Assembly: GCF_015704895.1 (NCBI RefSeq)
Contig: NZ_JADQWB010000005.1
Location: 186,001-250,000, forward strand
Length of the DNA: 64,000 nt
Origin: Agrobacterium leguminum
GTDB lineage: Bacteria; Pseudomonadota; Alphaproteobacteria; Rhizobiales; Rhizobiaceae
Reading direction: 5' to 3'
A program made the translations under genes and the position numbers. Shown here piece by piece: positions 18,554-27,075 of this stretch; position 1 is the first letter of the stretch; each line of letters begins with the position of its first letter. The notes below the pieces were generated by a model. That model was not told the origin of the DNA and made no database searches. It worked only from the letters and a program-made list of their open reading frames with translations.

Positions 18554-19084
18554 TCAGACCTTTTCGACCTGATTGTATTCCAGCTCGACCGGCGTAGCGC
18601 GGCCGAAAATCGACACTTCCACCTTCAGGCGCGAACGCTCTTCGTCGACATCCTGAACCACGCCGTTGAACGACGCGAACGGACCGTCGGAAACGCGAAC
18701 CTGCTCGCCGATCTCGAACGAAACCGAAGACTTCGGACGCTCAACACCTTCCTGAACCTGACCGAGGATACGCTCGGCTTCATAATCGGGAATCGGAACA
18801 GGCTTGCTGTCCGAACCGAGGAAACCGGTAACCTTCGGCGTGTTCTTGATGAGGTGATAGGCCTCATCCGTCAGGTTGGCGCGCACCAGCACGTAACCTG
18901 GAAAAAACTTGCGCTCGCTATCGACCTTGCGGCCGCGACGCACCTCGACCACCTTTTCGGTCGGCACGAGGATTTTCTCGAAAAGATGATCCAGACCCTT
19001 CTGACGGGCCTTTTCCTCGATCGACTCGGCGACCTTCTTTTCGAAATTCGAATATGCGTGAACGATATACCAGCGCGCTGCCAT
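18554..19084 (-). CDS. nusG: Transcription antitermination factor NusG
   Basis: 176 residues. The N-terminal NGN domain begins MAARWYIVHAYSNFEKKVAE, and the C-terminal KOW domain is seen as GEQVRVSDGPFASFNGVV. NusG binds RNA polymerase, aids processivity and links to Rho and S10. It lies 45 bases downstream of secE in the standard secE-nusG order. Confidence 0.97.
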   Translation of the reverse strand: MAARWYIVHAYSNFEKKVAESIEEKARQKGLDHLFEKILVPTEKVVEVRRGRKVDSERKFFPGYVLVRANLTDEAYHLIKNTPKVTGFLGSDSKPVPIPDYEAERILGQVQEGVERPKSSVSFEIGEQVRVSDGPFASFNGVVQDVDEERSRLKVEVSIFGRATPVELEYNQVEKV

Positions 19085-19129
19085 TTTTATTCTCCGTTCG
19101 ATCCTTCCACCGGGCCTTTGACCGCGCCG

Positions 19130-19330
19130 TTACCGGCCTACGTTCAGCACCAGGCTGAGCAGCCAGCCGATGAGCTGATCCGCAGCAAAGAAGAACAGAG
19201 CCGCAAAAATGACCATCACCAGCACCATAGCCGTCGAAATCATGGTCTCGCGGCGCGACGGCCAAGTGATTTTTGACGCTTCGGCGCGAACCTGCTGCAG
19301 AAACGTAAACGGATTGGTTTTGGATGCCAT
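19130..19330 (-). CDS. secE: Preprotein translocase subunit SecE
   Basis: 66 residues from MASKTNPFTFLQQVRAEASK. It is the short, single-membrane-helix form: an amphipathic region KITWPSRRE, then a helix of about 20 hydrophobic residues. SecE clamps SecY in the translocon. An in-frame codon at 19345 exists, but the start at 19330 gives the conserved N-terminus. It lies between tRNA-Trp and nusG, as in most bacteria. Confidence 0.95.
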   Translation of the reverse strand: MASKTNPFTFLQQVRAEASKITWPSRRETMISTAMVLVMVIFAALFFFAADQLIGWLLSLVLNVGR

Positions 19331-19516
19331 TGACTGCCCACGCAATTACGGCGCGTAAAGCCGATACTGATCAGCCCCACGCACCGCGTGTCTGTTTTGA
19401 CCCTACATAAACACCGATTCCACTTTTAACAAGAGGAAATCGACATTCGGCGAAATTCGCCGGAAATCCGGCATCCATCTGCCATGCAGCGAAAGCCCGC
19501 GCTTGCGAATGGAAAG

Positions 19517-19592
<76 letters not shown>

Positions 19593-19642
19593 TCGACACC
19601 TGAACCGGCCGCTAAATCGCTTGGCCAATTCGGTATGCGCTC

Positions 19643-19671
19643 CTTTAAGGTGCAGGGAAAAGAATGGCAAG
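19643..19671 (-). promoter_or_regulatory. Putative promoter of tRNA-Trp-secE-nusG
   Basis: CTTGCC (19666-19671) and TTAAAG (19643-19648) on the minus strand are 17 bases apart, about 50 bases upstream of the tRNA-Trp 5' end. Moderate match to the sigma-70 consensus. Confidence 0.4.
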
Positions 19672-19785
19672 TGTGTTTTTTGTTTTTTCACATTGTCTGG
19701 CAAAATATGCCGGCGCACTTCCCTGCCCTGCCTGATGCACCCCCTATTGCATTGATCCGCCTTCAACACTTTCACAGGAAACCCC

Positions 19786-20373
19786 ATGAGCATCTATCTC
19801 GTCCGTCACGGCCAGACCGAATTTAATGCCGTCCGCCGCTGGCAGGGCCAGGTCGATTCGCCGCTGACGGAACTGGGGCGGCGGCAGGCGATGCTGATGG
19901 GACGCAGGCTCGCCACGCTGGTTGAAACCGGTGAAGTGCATATTTTTTCCAGCCCGCTTGGCAGGGCCAGGCAGACCTGCGAGATCGTCGCGGGCGAAAT
20001 CGGCATGATCGACGGCATCACTCTCGATCCCGGACTGATGGAAATCGGCATGGGCGCATGGGATGGCATGACGGATTACGAAATCGACTACGAATATCCC
20101 GGCATGCGCGACGGGCTGGATCGCTACGAGTGGTTTTTCCATGCACCGGGCGGCGAAACATTCGACAGGATGAGGAGCCGCGTCGCCCGCAGCCTGGAGA
20201 CGATCACACAGAGACAGGCCCGCGACGCGATCGTCATCTGCCACGGCATAACCAGCCGGATATTGCGCGGCGTCTATGCGAACCTTTCCAAAGAGGAAGC
20301 CCTGCGCCTCGATGTGCCGCAGGATGCGTTTTTCCATCTTCAGGACGGTGACGTCACCCGGATCGACTGCTGA
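19786..20373 (+). CDS. Histidine phosphatase family protein (phosphoglycerate-mutase-like)
   Basis: 195 residues. The catalytic RHG is at the very start (MSIYLVRHGQTEFN), and the second histidine is in VICHGITSRILRG. This is the branch-2-free, short phosphoglycerate mutase/phosphatase type of the histidine phosphatase superfamily. Substrate cannot be told from sequence. It stands alone on the plus strand between tRNA-Trp and tuf copy 2, and ends at a shared terminator. Confidence 0.9.
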   Translation: MSIYLVRHGQTEFNAVRRWQGQVDSPLTELGRRQAMLMGRRLATLVETGEVHIFSSPLGRARQTCEIVAGEIGMIDGITLDPGLMEIGMGAWDGMTDYEIDYEYPGMRDGLDRYEWFFHAPGGETFDRMRSRVARSLETITQRQARDAIVICHGITSRILRGVYANLSKEEALRLDVPQDAFFHLQDGDVTRIDC

Positions 20374-20390
20374 TCCTTTCAGGCAATAAA

Positions 20391-20417
20391 AAACCCCGCT
20401 GTTTCCAGCGGGGTTTT
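20391..20417. terminator. Bidirectional terminator between phosphatase gene and tuf copy 2
   Basis: A 10-bp stem, AAACCCCGCT with AGCGGGGTTT, flanked by A- and T-runs on both sides. It can terminate both convergent genes. Confidence 0.9.
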
Positions 20418-20443
20418 CCTCAATCCCTTGCGGGTTTGAAAAA

Positions 20444-21619
20444 TTACTCGACGATCGAAGCCACGATGCCTGCGCCGACGGTACGGCCGCCTTCGCGGAT
20501 AGCGAAACGCAGCTTTTCTTCCATCGCGATCGGAACGATCAGCTCAACGTCAACGGTCACGTTGTCGCCAGGCATAACCATTTCCGTGCCTTCCGGAAGC
20601 GTAACGATGCCCGTTACGTCCGTCGTGCGGAAGTAGAACTGCGGACGGTAGTTCGTGAAGAACGGCGTATGACGGCCGCCTTCTTCCTTCGTCAGGATGT
20701 AGGCTTCTGCCTTGAACTTCTTGTGCGGCTTAACCGAACCCGGCTTGCACAGGATCTGACCACGCTCGACGCCGTCACGGTTAACACCGCGAACCAGTGC
20801 ACCGATGTTGTCGCCGGCCTGGCCCTGGTCGAGCAGCTTGCGGAACATTTCAACGCCGGTAACCGTCGTCTTCGAGGTCGGACGGATGCCGACGATTTCG
20901 ACTTCTTCACCAACCTTGACGATACCGCGCTCAACGCGACCCGTCACAACCGTACCACGGCCGGAGATCGAGAACACGTCTTCGATCGGCATCAGGAACG
21001 GCTGGTCGATCGGACGCTCAGGCGTCGGGATGTAGGCGTCAACCGCAGCCATCAGCTCGCGGATCGCGTCTTCACCGATCTTCTTGTCGGAATCTTCAAG
21101 AGCAGCAAGTGCCGAACCCTTGATGATCGGGATATCGTCGCCCGGGAAGTCGTAGGACGACAGAAGTTCGCGAACTTCAAGCTCGACGAGCTCGAGAAGC
21201 TCGGCGTCGTCAACCTGGTCGACCTTGTTGAGGAACACGACGATCGCCGGAACGCCAACCTGACGGGCAAGCAGGATGTGCTCGCGGGTCTGCGGCATCG
21301 GGCCGTCGGCAGCCGAGCAAACCAGGATCGCACCGTCCATCTGGGCAGCACCGGTGATCATGTTCTTCACGTAGTCGGCGTGGCCGGGGCAGTCGACGTG
21401 CGCATAGTGACGGGCAGGCGTTTCGTATTCAACGTGTGCCGTCGAAATCGTGATACCACGGGCCTTTTCTTCAGGCGCGGCGTCGATCTGGTCATACGCC
21501 TTGAATTCGCCGAAGAACTTCGTGATCGCTGCCGTCAGCGACGTCTTGCCATGGTCAACGTGACCGATCGTGCCAATGTTGACGTGCGGCTTATTGCGCT
21601 CAAACTTGCTCTTTGCCAT
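20444..21619 (-). CDS. tuf: Elongation factor Tu (copy 2)
   Basis: 391 residues, identical in protein sequence to the copy at 378-1553, with all GTPase motifs. The two genes differ at scattered third positions only, for example near 20464-20475 and 20706. It is monocistronic: its own putative promoter lies upstream and a terminator lies 27 bases after the stop. Upstream leader and downstream DNA are unrelated to copy 1, so identity ends at the coding borders. Confidence 0.98.
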   Translation of the reverse strand: MAKSKFERNKPHVNIGTIGHVDHGKTSLTAAITKFFGEFKAYDQIDAAPEEKARGITISTAHVEYETPARHYAHVDCPGHADYVKNMITGAAQMDGAILVCSAADGPMPQTREHILLARQVGVPAIVVFLNKVDQVDDAELLELVELEVRELLSSYDFPGDDIPIIKGSALAALEDSDKKIGEDAIRELMAAVDAYIPTPERPIDQPFLMPIEDVFSISGRGTVVTGRVERGIVKVGEEVEIVGIRPTSKTTVTGVEMFRKLLDQGQAGDNIGALVRGVNRDGVERGQILCKPGSVKPHKKFKAEAYILTKEEGGRHTPFFTNYRPQFYFRTTDVTGIVTLPEGTEMVMPGDNVTVDVELIVPIAMEEKLRFAIREGGRTVGAGIVASIVE

Positions 21620-21677
21620 GTGAATTGCTTCCTGTGAACGTGAAGTAGTTTCCCCGGCGTACCGGTTTGGTGTCGCC

Positions 21678-21706
21678 GTTTAAGGCTTTGTAAGCGAATG
21701 CGCAAG
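21678..21706 (-). promoter_or_regulatory. Putative promoter of tuf copy 2
   Basis: CTTGCG (21701-21706) and TTAAAC (21678-21683) on the minus strand with a 17-base spacer, about 60 bases before the tuf start codon. Confidence 0.45.
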
Positions 21707-22021
21707 ACTTAATTGTGAAAGCGTCTTCGCGCGCGCCCTAAGCGTGCCTTGAGGCCCGTATATGGTATCTGATTTGCGACATTCAAACCCTCGCAAGGGC
21801 GAAGCGGGCATCCGCCCGACGGCCCCCTCCTCCGGAATGGCCGATCACTAAATAAGATATTTCTATCACAACTTCTTTACCTGCACCGGCATGATGGCTT
21901 AAGGACATTTCATCGCCGGGGGGAGACGGGCGACTGGAATCCGGCGCGGACGCGCCATCCCAAGCCATATCTCGATCCCTCGCTTCCCTCGCGACCTCTC
22001 TATCCGTTTCAGGACCATCCC
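21707..22021 (+). other. Non-coding region upstream of terC-like gene
   Basis: No gene seen. It has an AT-rich patch (about 21847-21880) that could be a promoter, then a GC-rich part with GGGGGGAGACGGGCGACTGG and GGCGCGGACGCGCC that can fold. TerC-family genes in other bacteria are often under manganese-sensing yybP-ykoY riboswitches, but the conserved core of that element is not clearly visible here. Confidence 0.3.
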
Positions 22022-22654
22022 ATGGAAATCTTCACAGCCGCCGGTTTCACGGCATTCTTACAGGTCATCGCAATCGACCTCGTGCTGGCGGGCGACAACG
22101 CCATCGTCATCGGCCTTGCCGCCGCCGGTCTGCCCGCTCACCTTCGCCGCAAGGCGATCCTGGTCGGCATCATCGCCGCCACGGTTCTGCGCATCGGCTT
22201 TGCCGCCGTCACCGTGCAGCTTCTCGCCATTGTCGGCCTGCAATTGTTCGGCGGCCTGCTGCTCGCCTGGGTGTGCTGGAAGATGTGGGTCGAACTGCGT
22301 GAGGCCGCAGGCTCCATCGAAGACGAAGTGACGGACGAAGAGGCCGACCTGACCAAGGGGCACAAGACCTTCTTCCAGGCCGCGACACAGATCGTCATCG
22401 CCGATGTTTCCATGTCGCTGGATAACGTCCTTGCCGTCGCCGGCGCCGCACAGGAACATGTGACGGTGCTCATCATCGGCCTCGTCGTTTCGATTGCGCT
22501 CATGGGCCTTGCCGCCAACTTCGTCGCCAAGCTGCTGCACCGCTATCGCTGGATTTCCTATCTCGGCCTGATGGTCATCATCTATGTCGCCCTCAACATG
22601 CTGTATCACGGCACGCTCGAGGTTCTGCCCTATCTCCAGCCCTATCTGAGCTGA
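22022..22654 (+). CDS. TerC/YjbE family integral membrane protein
   Basis: 210 residues with about seven hydrophobic helices. The signature acidic motifs of the TerC family are present in both halves: FLQVIAIDLVLAGDNAIVIG and TQIVIADVSMSLDNVLAVAG. Members have been linked to manganese export and metal loading of exported proteins; tellurite resistance is only the historical name. The gene is monocistronic, with a strong terminator after it. Confidence 0.92.
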   Translation: MEIFTAAGFTAFLQVIAIDLVLAGDNAIVIGLAAAGLPAHLRRKAILVGIIAATVLRIGFAAVTVQLLAIVGLQLFGGLLLAWVCWKMWVELREAAGSIEDEVTDEEADLTKGHKTFFQAATQIVIADVSMSLDNVLAVAGAAQEHVTVLIIGLVVSIALMGLAANFVAKLLHRYRWISYLGLMVIIYVALNMLYHGTLEVLPYLQPYLS

Positions 22655-22682
22655 AACGGCCAGCAGACACGCTTCTCCAGAA

Positions 22683-22713
22683 GGCCCGGAAACGCCAGTT
22701 TCCGGGCCTTTTT
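22683..22713 (+). terminator. Terminator of terC-like gene
   Basis: Stem GGCCCGGAAAC with GTTTCCGGGCC-type pairing (10 to 11 bp, loop GCCA) followed by TTTTT. Confidence 0.92.
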
Positions 22714-22917
22714 CATCGCCTGCGCCCGTCAGGTCGCCTCACCCTCCTTGCCGTCGCAGGACAGGAAGAATCAATCGCCGCGCTTGCTGCAACATCGGGA
22801 GAAGACAGGGAAATCGTGAATTTTCGCCGATGGATTCTGACAATTGAGGTCAGCCACGGGCAAGCCTAGGGAGCTAGTCAATAAGTCATAATAATAAAAA
22901 GAAAGGTAAAGCTGCCA

Positions 22918-23031
22918 ATGGCTTATGACTGGAGCGGCGGTCGTACCCGCCGCCTTCGCAGGGTGAGGCTCGGCGTTGTCGCCAGCTCTCTTATCCTGCT
23001 GGCGCTTCTTGCGTCGCTCGTTCTTGGCTGA
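22918..23031 (+). CDS. Small membrane protein, 37 residues
   Basis: A short open frame starting MAYDWSGGRTRRLRRVRLGV. A basic N-terminal half (seven Arg) is followed by a hydrophobic stretch VVASSLILLALLASLVLG that would make one transmembrane helix with the N-terminus inside. An AGAAAGG ribosome-binding site lies 11 bases upstream, after an AT-rich leader. The YDWSG start and positive-inside pattern argue for a real gene. Function unknown; no neighbour on the same strand. Confidence 0.6.
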   Translation: MAYDWSGGRTRRLRRVRLGVVASSLILLALLASLVLG

Positions 23032-23127
23032 ACGCGCCGCGCGCGCACTCCCACGCTGACCGGCGGCATGGCAAGGTTTTCAAAAAACCGCCCTGCCGCC
23101 GCTCCTTTGAGGCAAAGCTCCCAACGA

Positions 23128-23496
23128 TCAGGATTTCTTCGCTTCCACGCAATGAACCGGCTGCTTCATCTCCGGATCCGCCATCAGATCGTAAAGATCC
23201 GCCTCCTCGCCCTTCGACCACCAGACATAAATGCCGCCCTGATATTTGGCGCCCGACCCGGAAATGACATTTGCGGCAACGGTGACGCCATCCTTCAGTC
23301 CCAACCGCACGAGGCTGATCTCACCGGCATTGAAATAGACGGCCTCCACCTTGTCGGCGGCGCATTGATAGACGGTCTCCACCTTTTCGACCGTCGTGTC
23401 ATTCGGAAGCGGAATCACCAGCTCTTCAGCCATGGCGCCGGTAGCGACCGACATGGAGAAAGCTGCAAGGCATGTCGCGGCAACGGATTTTTTCAT
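23128..23496 (-). CDS. Secreted MliC-like protein (lysozyme inhibitor family)
   Basis: 122 residues. A signal peptide with cleavage after ATGAMA is followed by a domain of about 95 residues with VYQCAADKVEAVYFNAG, ISGSGAKYQGGIYVWWSKGE and a final cysteine (PVHCVEAK). This resembles MliC/PliC, the periplasmic inhibitors of C-type lysozyme, whose Tyr/Cys beta-barrel pattern it follows. It lacks a lipobox, so it is likely soluble in the periplasm. Assignment is by pattern only. Confidence 0.75.
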   Translation of the reverse strand: MKKSVAATCLAAFSMSVATGAMAEELVIPLPNDTTVEKVETVYQCAADKVEAVYFNAGEISLVRLGLKDGVTVAANVISGSGAKYQGGIYVWWSKGEEADLYDLMADPEMKQPVHCVEAKKS

Positions 23497-23672
23497 GATG
23501 ACCCTTTCCTGATTTCACCGAACCATAAGGTCACGCCAGCAAAGCCGAAATGGGGCGGCCGCCTCTCACCATATCAAATTTTCGGGAATATCGGCCTCGC
23601 AGGCATGTGGCAGCTTTATCGCCGCACAGGCCCTGCGGCACTTTCATTCAGGCCGGCAAGTTGTGATAAAAC

Positions 23673-23768
23673 CTATCGAAACAGCCAATAAACGACGCCA
23701 AGGATCACCGTCCACATCAGCAGCGATATGGCCAGCACGGTGAGATAGTTTCGAAATCGTCTGGTCAT
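23673..23768 (-). CDS. Possible small membrane protein, 31 residues
   Basis: A minus-strand open frame starting MTRRFRNYLTVLAISLLMWT and continuing hydrophobic to YWLFR. It is a typical basic N-terminus plus one transmembrane helix. The ribosome-binding site is weak (GGGCGG directly before ATG), so it may be chance. Composition (Arg-rich start, aromatic belt at the end) favours a real small protein. Confidence 0.4.
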   Translation of the reverse strand: MTRRFRNYLTVLAISLLMWTVILGVVYWLFR

Positions 23769-23952
23769 CCGCCCACATTGCCGGCGAGCCGTCATCGGAC
23801 AGCCGCAGCCGTTGAATTGCTGGATGCGGATCAAGCCGCAGGGTCAAGTCTTTCTATCAAGAGACTGAATCGCAAGCCATTCGCAGATTTTACCCGCCCG
23901 AAAACGGGGTTGCCCCATACCGCGCGTTTCCATCCATCAAGGAACGGACTCA

Positions 23953-23977
23953 TCCGCGATCAAATCCTGATCGCGGA
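23953..23977. repeat. Perfect 10-bp inverted repeat
   Basis: TCCGCGATCA and TGATCGCGGA with a 5-base spacer. It lies in the 356-base gap 23769-24124, in which I see no gene. Confidence 0.6.
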
Positions 23978-24061
23978 CAAGAAGCGATATCCGCATCTGC
24001 CGGCGAATGGCGGCAAGGGGAAAAGGGGTCAGGGGCAAACGATCACGGCCGAATCGACTCA

Positions 24062-24092
24062 CGCGTTATCCGAAACCATGTCGGATAACGCG
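24062..24092. repeat. Perfect 12-bp inverted repeat, possible terminator
   Basis: CGCGTTATCCGA and TCGGATAACGCG with a 7-base loop, 32 bases beyond the stop of the minus-strand gene at 24125-24574. No T-run follows on either strand, so termination is uncertain; it may be a rhizobial intergenic palindrome. Confidence 0.55.
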
Positions 24093-24124
24093 CCAGTGCC
24101 GGAGGCAATCCGCCCCCGCCTGTC

Positions 24125-24574
24125 TCAGCTCTTCAGGGCCGTGTTGCACAGGCTCCAGTAACCGCCGCCCTTCTGGATCCATTTCAGATCGCCGAGCGTG
24201 CCGTCATTCTTGTTCTTGTGATAGGAGTCGACACAGGTTTTCAGGCGGGCCTTTGCGGGCGTCTCGCTTGAATATTTCTTATCGACAGCACTCGGGAAAG
24301 CGACGCCCTTCGGGGCCTTTGTCGTCGCTTTTGCGGGTTCTTTTTCGGTGGTGGCCGCGACCTGCTTGTCGTCGGCCGCATCCTCGGCTGCCGCCTCGCT
24401 GCCGCAGAACTTGGCGCGATAGTCGTTCCACTTGACGTCCTTGGCCGACCCGTCGGCTTTCGCCGCCTGATATTTGACGCTGCACTCCTTCATGGTGAGT
24501 GCGGCTGCGGGGGAGACAAACGCCGCCGATGCCAGCAGCGCAAAGGATGAGAGAATGACAACCCTGTTAAACAT
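24125..24574 (-). CDS. Secreted protein with two PsiF-like cysteine repeats
   Basis: 149 residues from MFNRVVILSSFALLASAAFV; the ATG at 24574 follows GGGAG and gives a clean signal peptide ending SPAAA. Two related segments follow: MKECSVKYQAAKADGSAKDV with WNDYRAKFC, and LKTCVDSYHKNKNDGTLGDL with a final tryptophan and cysteine. They are linked by an Ala/Lys/Glu-rich region. This repeat type is common in Rhizobiales; its function is unknown to me. The longer open frame upstream of 24574 is rejected. Confidence 0.75.
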   Translation of the reverse strand: MFNRVVILSSFALLASAAFVSPAAALTMKECSVKYQAAKADGSAKDVKWNDYRAKFCGSEAAAEDAADDKQVAATTEKEPAKATTKAPKGVAFPSAVDKKYSSETPAKARLKTCVDSYHKNKNDGTLGDLKWIQKGGGYWSLCNTALKS

Positions 24575-24891
24575 TGAAGACTCCCGTTTGCATGATTGCC
24601 GGCCGACTATCTGACCGGATTTTCCGCTTGTCAACGAGCAGTGCGAAAGGACGGAAAGCGAAGCAGGTGGGAATGGAACTTGCTTGCCGGACACACCGTC
24701 TTCCGGGTGAAGACAGCATCGCACCGTCATCATGAACGCCGCCGCAGGACCGAGAGCACCCCGATATTGCCGCTTCAACCGCCTCCTGCGCCCAGCCCGG
24801 AGAATCACGTGTTCGTGTGGCGTCAACCCTTCACCGGAACGAATTTCCTAAGTTTTCGTTAGCATACCGAACGAATAACGAGGATTTATCG

Positions 24892-25218
24892 ATGTTGAGG
24901 ATGCCGAAGACCATCTCCGCGCTCGCTCTTGGCGTCGCGATATCTGCCGCTGCTGTCGTGCCCGCCCATGCGTTGAGCCTCATTCAGCCGGCCTACGAAA
25001 CACAGGCGCAGGCGCATAATTCAGATCAGCGAGGTTACCCCGCGTCTGCCTTTGCGGCAGGGAAAGGCGAAGAGGCCACGCCCAACGGCTACGCCCTGTC
25101 TCAAGCCGAAATCGACCATATAAAATGGTGTGCAGCGCGTTACACATCCTACCATCCCACCGACAACAGCTATATGGCCCCTGCCGGCACGCGGACGCAG
25201 TGCCGCTCACCCTATTGA
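24892..25218 (+). CDS. BA14K family secreted protein
   Basis: 108 residues from MLRMPKTISALALGVAISAA, preceded by an AGGA site. A signal peptide ends at PAHA. The C-terminal HIKWCAARYTSYHPTDNSYM and RTQCRSPY match the BA14K signature (WC, RYxSY, DN, QCRSPY), a Rhizobiales surface protein family first studied as a Brucella immunoreactive, lectin-like antigen. The gene is alone in its transcription unit. Confidence 0.85.
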   Translation: MLRMPKTISALALGVAISAAAVVPAHALSLIQPAYETQAQAHNSDQRGYPASAFAAGKGEEATPNGYALSQAEIDHIKWCAARYTSYHPTDNSYMAPAGTRTQCRSPY

Positions 25219-25347
25219 TTCGGCTGAGGCCCGGGCTGCATCCCCAGCTCGGGCCGTTGCCGACAAGATAAAATTTACCTTAAATTCTACTGATCTGAAC
25301 CTTTTGCCCGGCCAGCCGTTTGAAGGCGTGCCAACGGGGAAAACGCG

Positions 25348-25542
25348 ATGTTTTGGAATCTGGAAAAGCTTGAGCAGGAGCGACTTGATCTGATCGAGGT
25401 CATCACGGCCCTGCGTCGCGTGGAGCGCCTGTCGAAAACGGATCGCACCTCGATCTTTGAGGAAATCACGGCGCATATGGGAAGGCTGAGCGAACTGGAC
25501 GCGGAAAAACTGCGGATCCAGTCGGCGCTGGAGCCATCCTGA
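25348..25542 (+). CDS. Small coiled-coil hypothetical protein
   Basis: 64 residues, MFWNLEKLEQERLDLIEVIT, rich in Leu, Glu and Arg with heptad-like spacing, so probably an all-helical coiled coil. GGGGAA precedes the ATG. No known family recognised. It stands between the BA14K gene and the tRNA pair. Confidence 0.6.
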   Translation: MFWNLEKLEQERLDLIEVITALRRVERLSKTDRTSIFEEITAHMGRLSELDAEKLRIQSALEPS

Positions 25543-25718
25543 AGACGCGTTCTGCATGGTGTGCCCCCACAGACGCAGTCAGACCTCATAACAAGGCGCT
25601 CAGGAAGAACGCCCTTCCTACAGGTGGAAAATGCCAGAAAACGGCCGTATGTTTCCGCCGAGACAAAAGGCGGCAAAACAGCGCTAAAAAAACTTAATTG
25701 ATGATATTGGGGAGAAGC

Positions 25719-25792
25719 TGGAGCGGGTAGCGGGAATCGAACCCGCGTATTCAGCTTGGAAGGCTGCTGCTCTACCATTGAGCTATACCCGC
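25719..25792 (-). tRNA. tRNA-Gly (TCC)
   Basis: 74 bases with encoded CCA. The acceptor GCGGGTA pairs with TACCCGC, and the anticodon loop CTTCCAA contains TCC. It is 25 bases downstream of tRNA-Tyr on the same strand, so both likely share one precursor. Confidence 0.97.
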
Positions 25793-25817
25793 GGTGGTGA
25801 TTTCGATCCGTGCAGAA

Positions 25818-25902
25818 TGGTGGAGGGAGTTGGATTTGAACCAACGTAGGCGTAGCCAACGGATTTACAGTCCGTCCCCTTTAACCACTCGGGCATCCCT
25901 CC
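25818..25902 (-). tRNA. tRNA-Tyr (GTA)
   Basis: 85 bases, class II with a long variable arm, and encoded CCA. The acceptor GGAGGGA pairs with TCCCTCC, and the anticodon loop CTGTAAA contains GTA. It is first in the Tyr-Gly tRNA pair. Confidence 0.97.
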
Positions 25903-26111
25903 AGCTTTCTGCTAGGATCGAGCGACCAAGCTCTTCAGATTTCGCTGCGGCGAAGCGCCGTTGCGTCGTCTGTGGCGCGTATATGACGGCCTCGTTCGTT
26001 TCTGTCAACACGCCCTTTCACGAATTTTCGGGAAAAAATTCAAACCTCTTTACGGCCCTGTGGATTATCGCGGGGGCTGGTGCGCGCCTCCCGGCAGAGA
26101 TATAAGGCGCC

Positions 26112-26999
26112 ATGAGCAAAGACGATCCCAAGAACAAATCCACCCGCGACACGCACTATGCCAACCTGCGCCGCGCCGTGCGCGACGCCAAGCGCGAGCG
26201 CGGCGAAATTCCGACCCCGCAGCAGCCGAAGCGCAAGAACCGTGGCGCAGACGACTGGAAGCCGCCGCAGCTTGCGCCCGATCAGGTGCATCTTTACGGC
26301 CTGCATACCGTGCGTGCGGCACTCGCCAATCCCGAACGGCAGATCGTCAAGCTCTCCGTCACCCAGAACGCCTTTGCGCGTCTCGATATCGGCGAGGCCG
26401 ATTCCCAGCCCTTCCCGGTCGAGATGGTTTCCCCTCAGGATATCGATCGTGTGCTCGGCCCCGAGGCCATCCATCAGGGCGTGATGCTGGAAACCCGGCC
26501 GCTGCCGGTCAAGCGTCTCGGCGCGCTGAAGGACAGCCCGCTCATTCTCGTGCTCGATCAGGTCACCGATCCGCACAATGTCGGCGCCATCATGCGCTCG
26601 GCGGTCGCCTTCAACGCCGGCGCCGTCATCACCACCATGCGCCACAGCCCGACGGAGTCGGGCGTGCTGGCGAAATCGGCTTCCGGCGCGCTGGAGCTCA
26701 TTCCCTATATCCAGATCACCAATCTGGCCGATGCGCTGGGCGAACTGCACAAGCTCGGCTTCTTCTCCGTCGGTCTGGATTCCGAAGGCCCCGCCCCCAT
26801 CGAGCAGACGTTCAGCGGTGATAAAATCGCTCTGGTGCTGGGCGCCGAAGGCAAGGGCCTGCGCCAGAAAACGCGCGAAACCGTCTCGGCGCTCGCCCGT
26901 CTCGATATGCCCGGCGAGATCAAATCGCTCAACGTTTCGAATGCGGCGGCCATCGCCCTTTATGCAACGCAGCAATTTCTGGGCAAAGCGTCGTCCTGA
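26112..26999 (+). CDS. rlmB: 23S rRNA 2'-O-ribose methyltransferase, TrmH/SPOUT family
   Basis: 295 residues. A basic N-terminal extension of about 55 residues is followed by the substrate-binding domain (YGLHTVRAALANPERQIVKL) and the SPOUT catalytic domain with VTDPHNVGAIMRSAVAFNAG, LVLGAEGKGLRQ and IKSLNVSNAAAIALY. These are the three knotted SAM-binding motifs. RlmB-type enzymes methylate G2251 of 23S rRNA; the exact nucleotide is inferred from the family. Confidence 0.9.
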   Translation: MSKDDPKNKSTRDTHYANLRRAVRDAKRERGEIPTPQQPKRKNRGADDWKPPQLAPDQVHLYGLHTVRAALANPERQIVKLSVTQNAFARLDIGEADSQPFPVEMVSPQDIDRVLGPEAIHQGVMLETRPLPVKRLGALKDSPLILVLDQVTDPHNVGAIMRSAVAFNAGAVITTMRHSPTESGVLAKSASGALELIPYIQITNLADALGELHKLGFFSVGLDSEGPAPIEQTFSGDKIALVLGAEGKGLRQKTRETVSALARLDMPGEIKSLNVSNAAAIALYATQQFLGKASS

Positions 27000-27075
27000 C
27001 GCTTCGCCTTCCTTGCGAAATCGCAAAGCGCAACGCATGCTGCGCCTTTGTCATTCGCACGGAGCAAATCTCAAC

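Noticed and set aside
21880-21960. yybP-ykoY manganese riboswitch before the TerC-family gene
   Set aside because: GGGGGGAGACGGGCGACTGG resembles part of the motif but the paired second conserved loop was not found, so it is listed only as a question.
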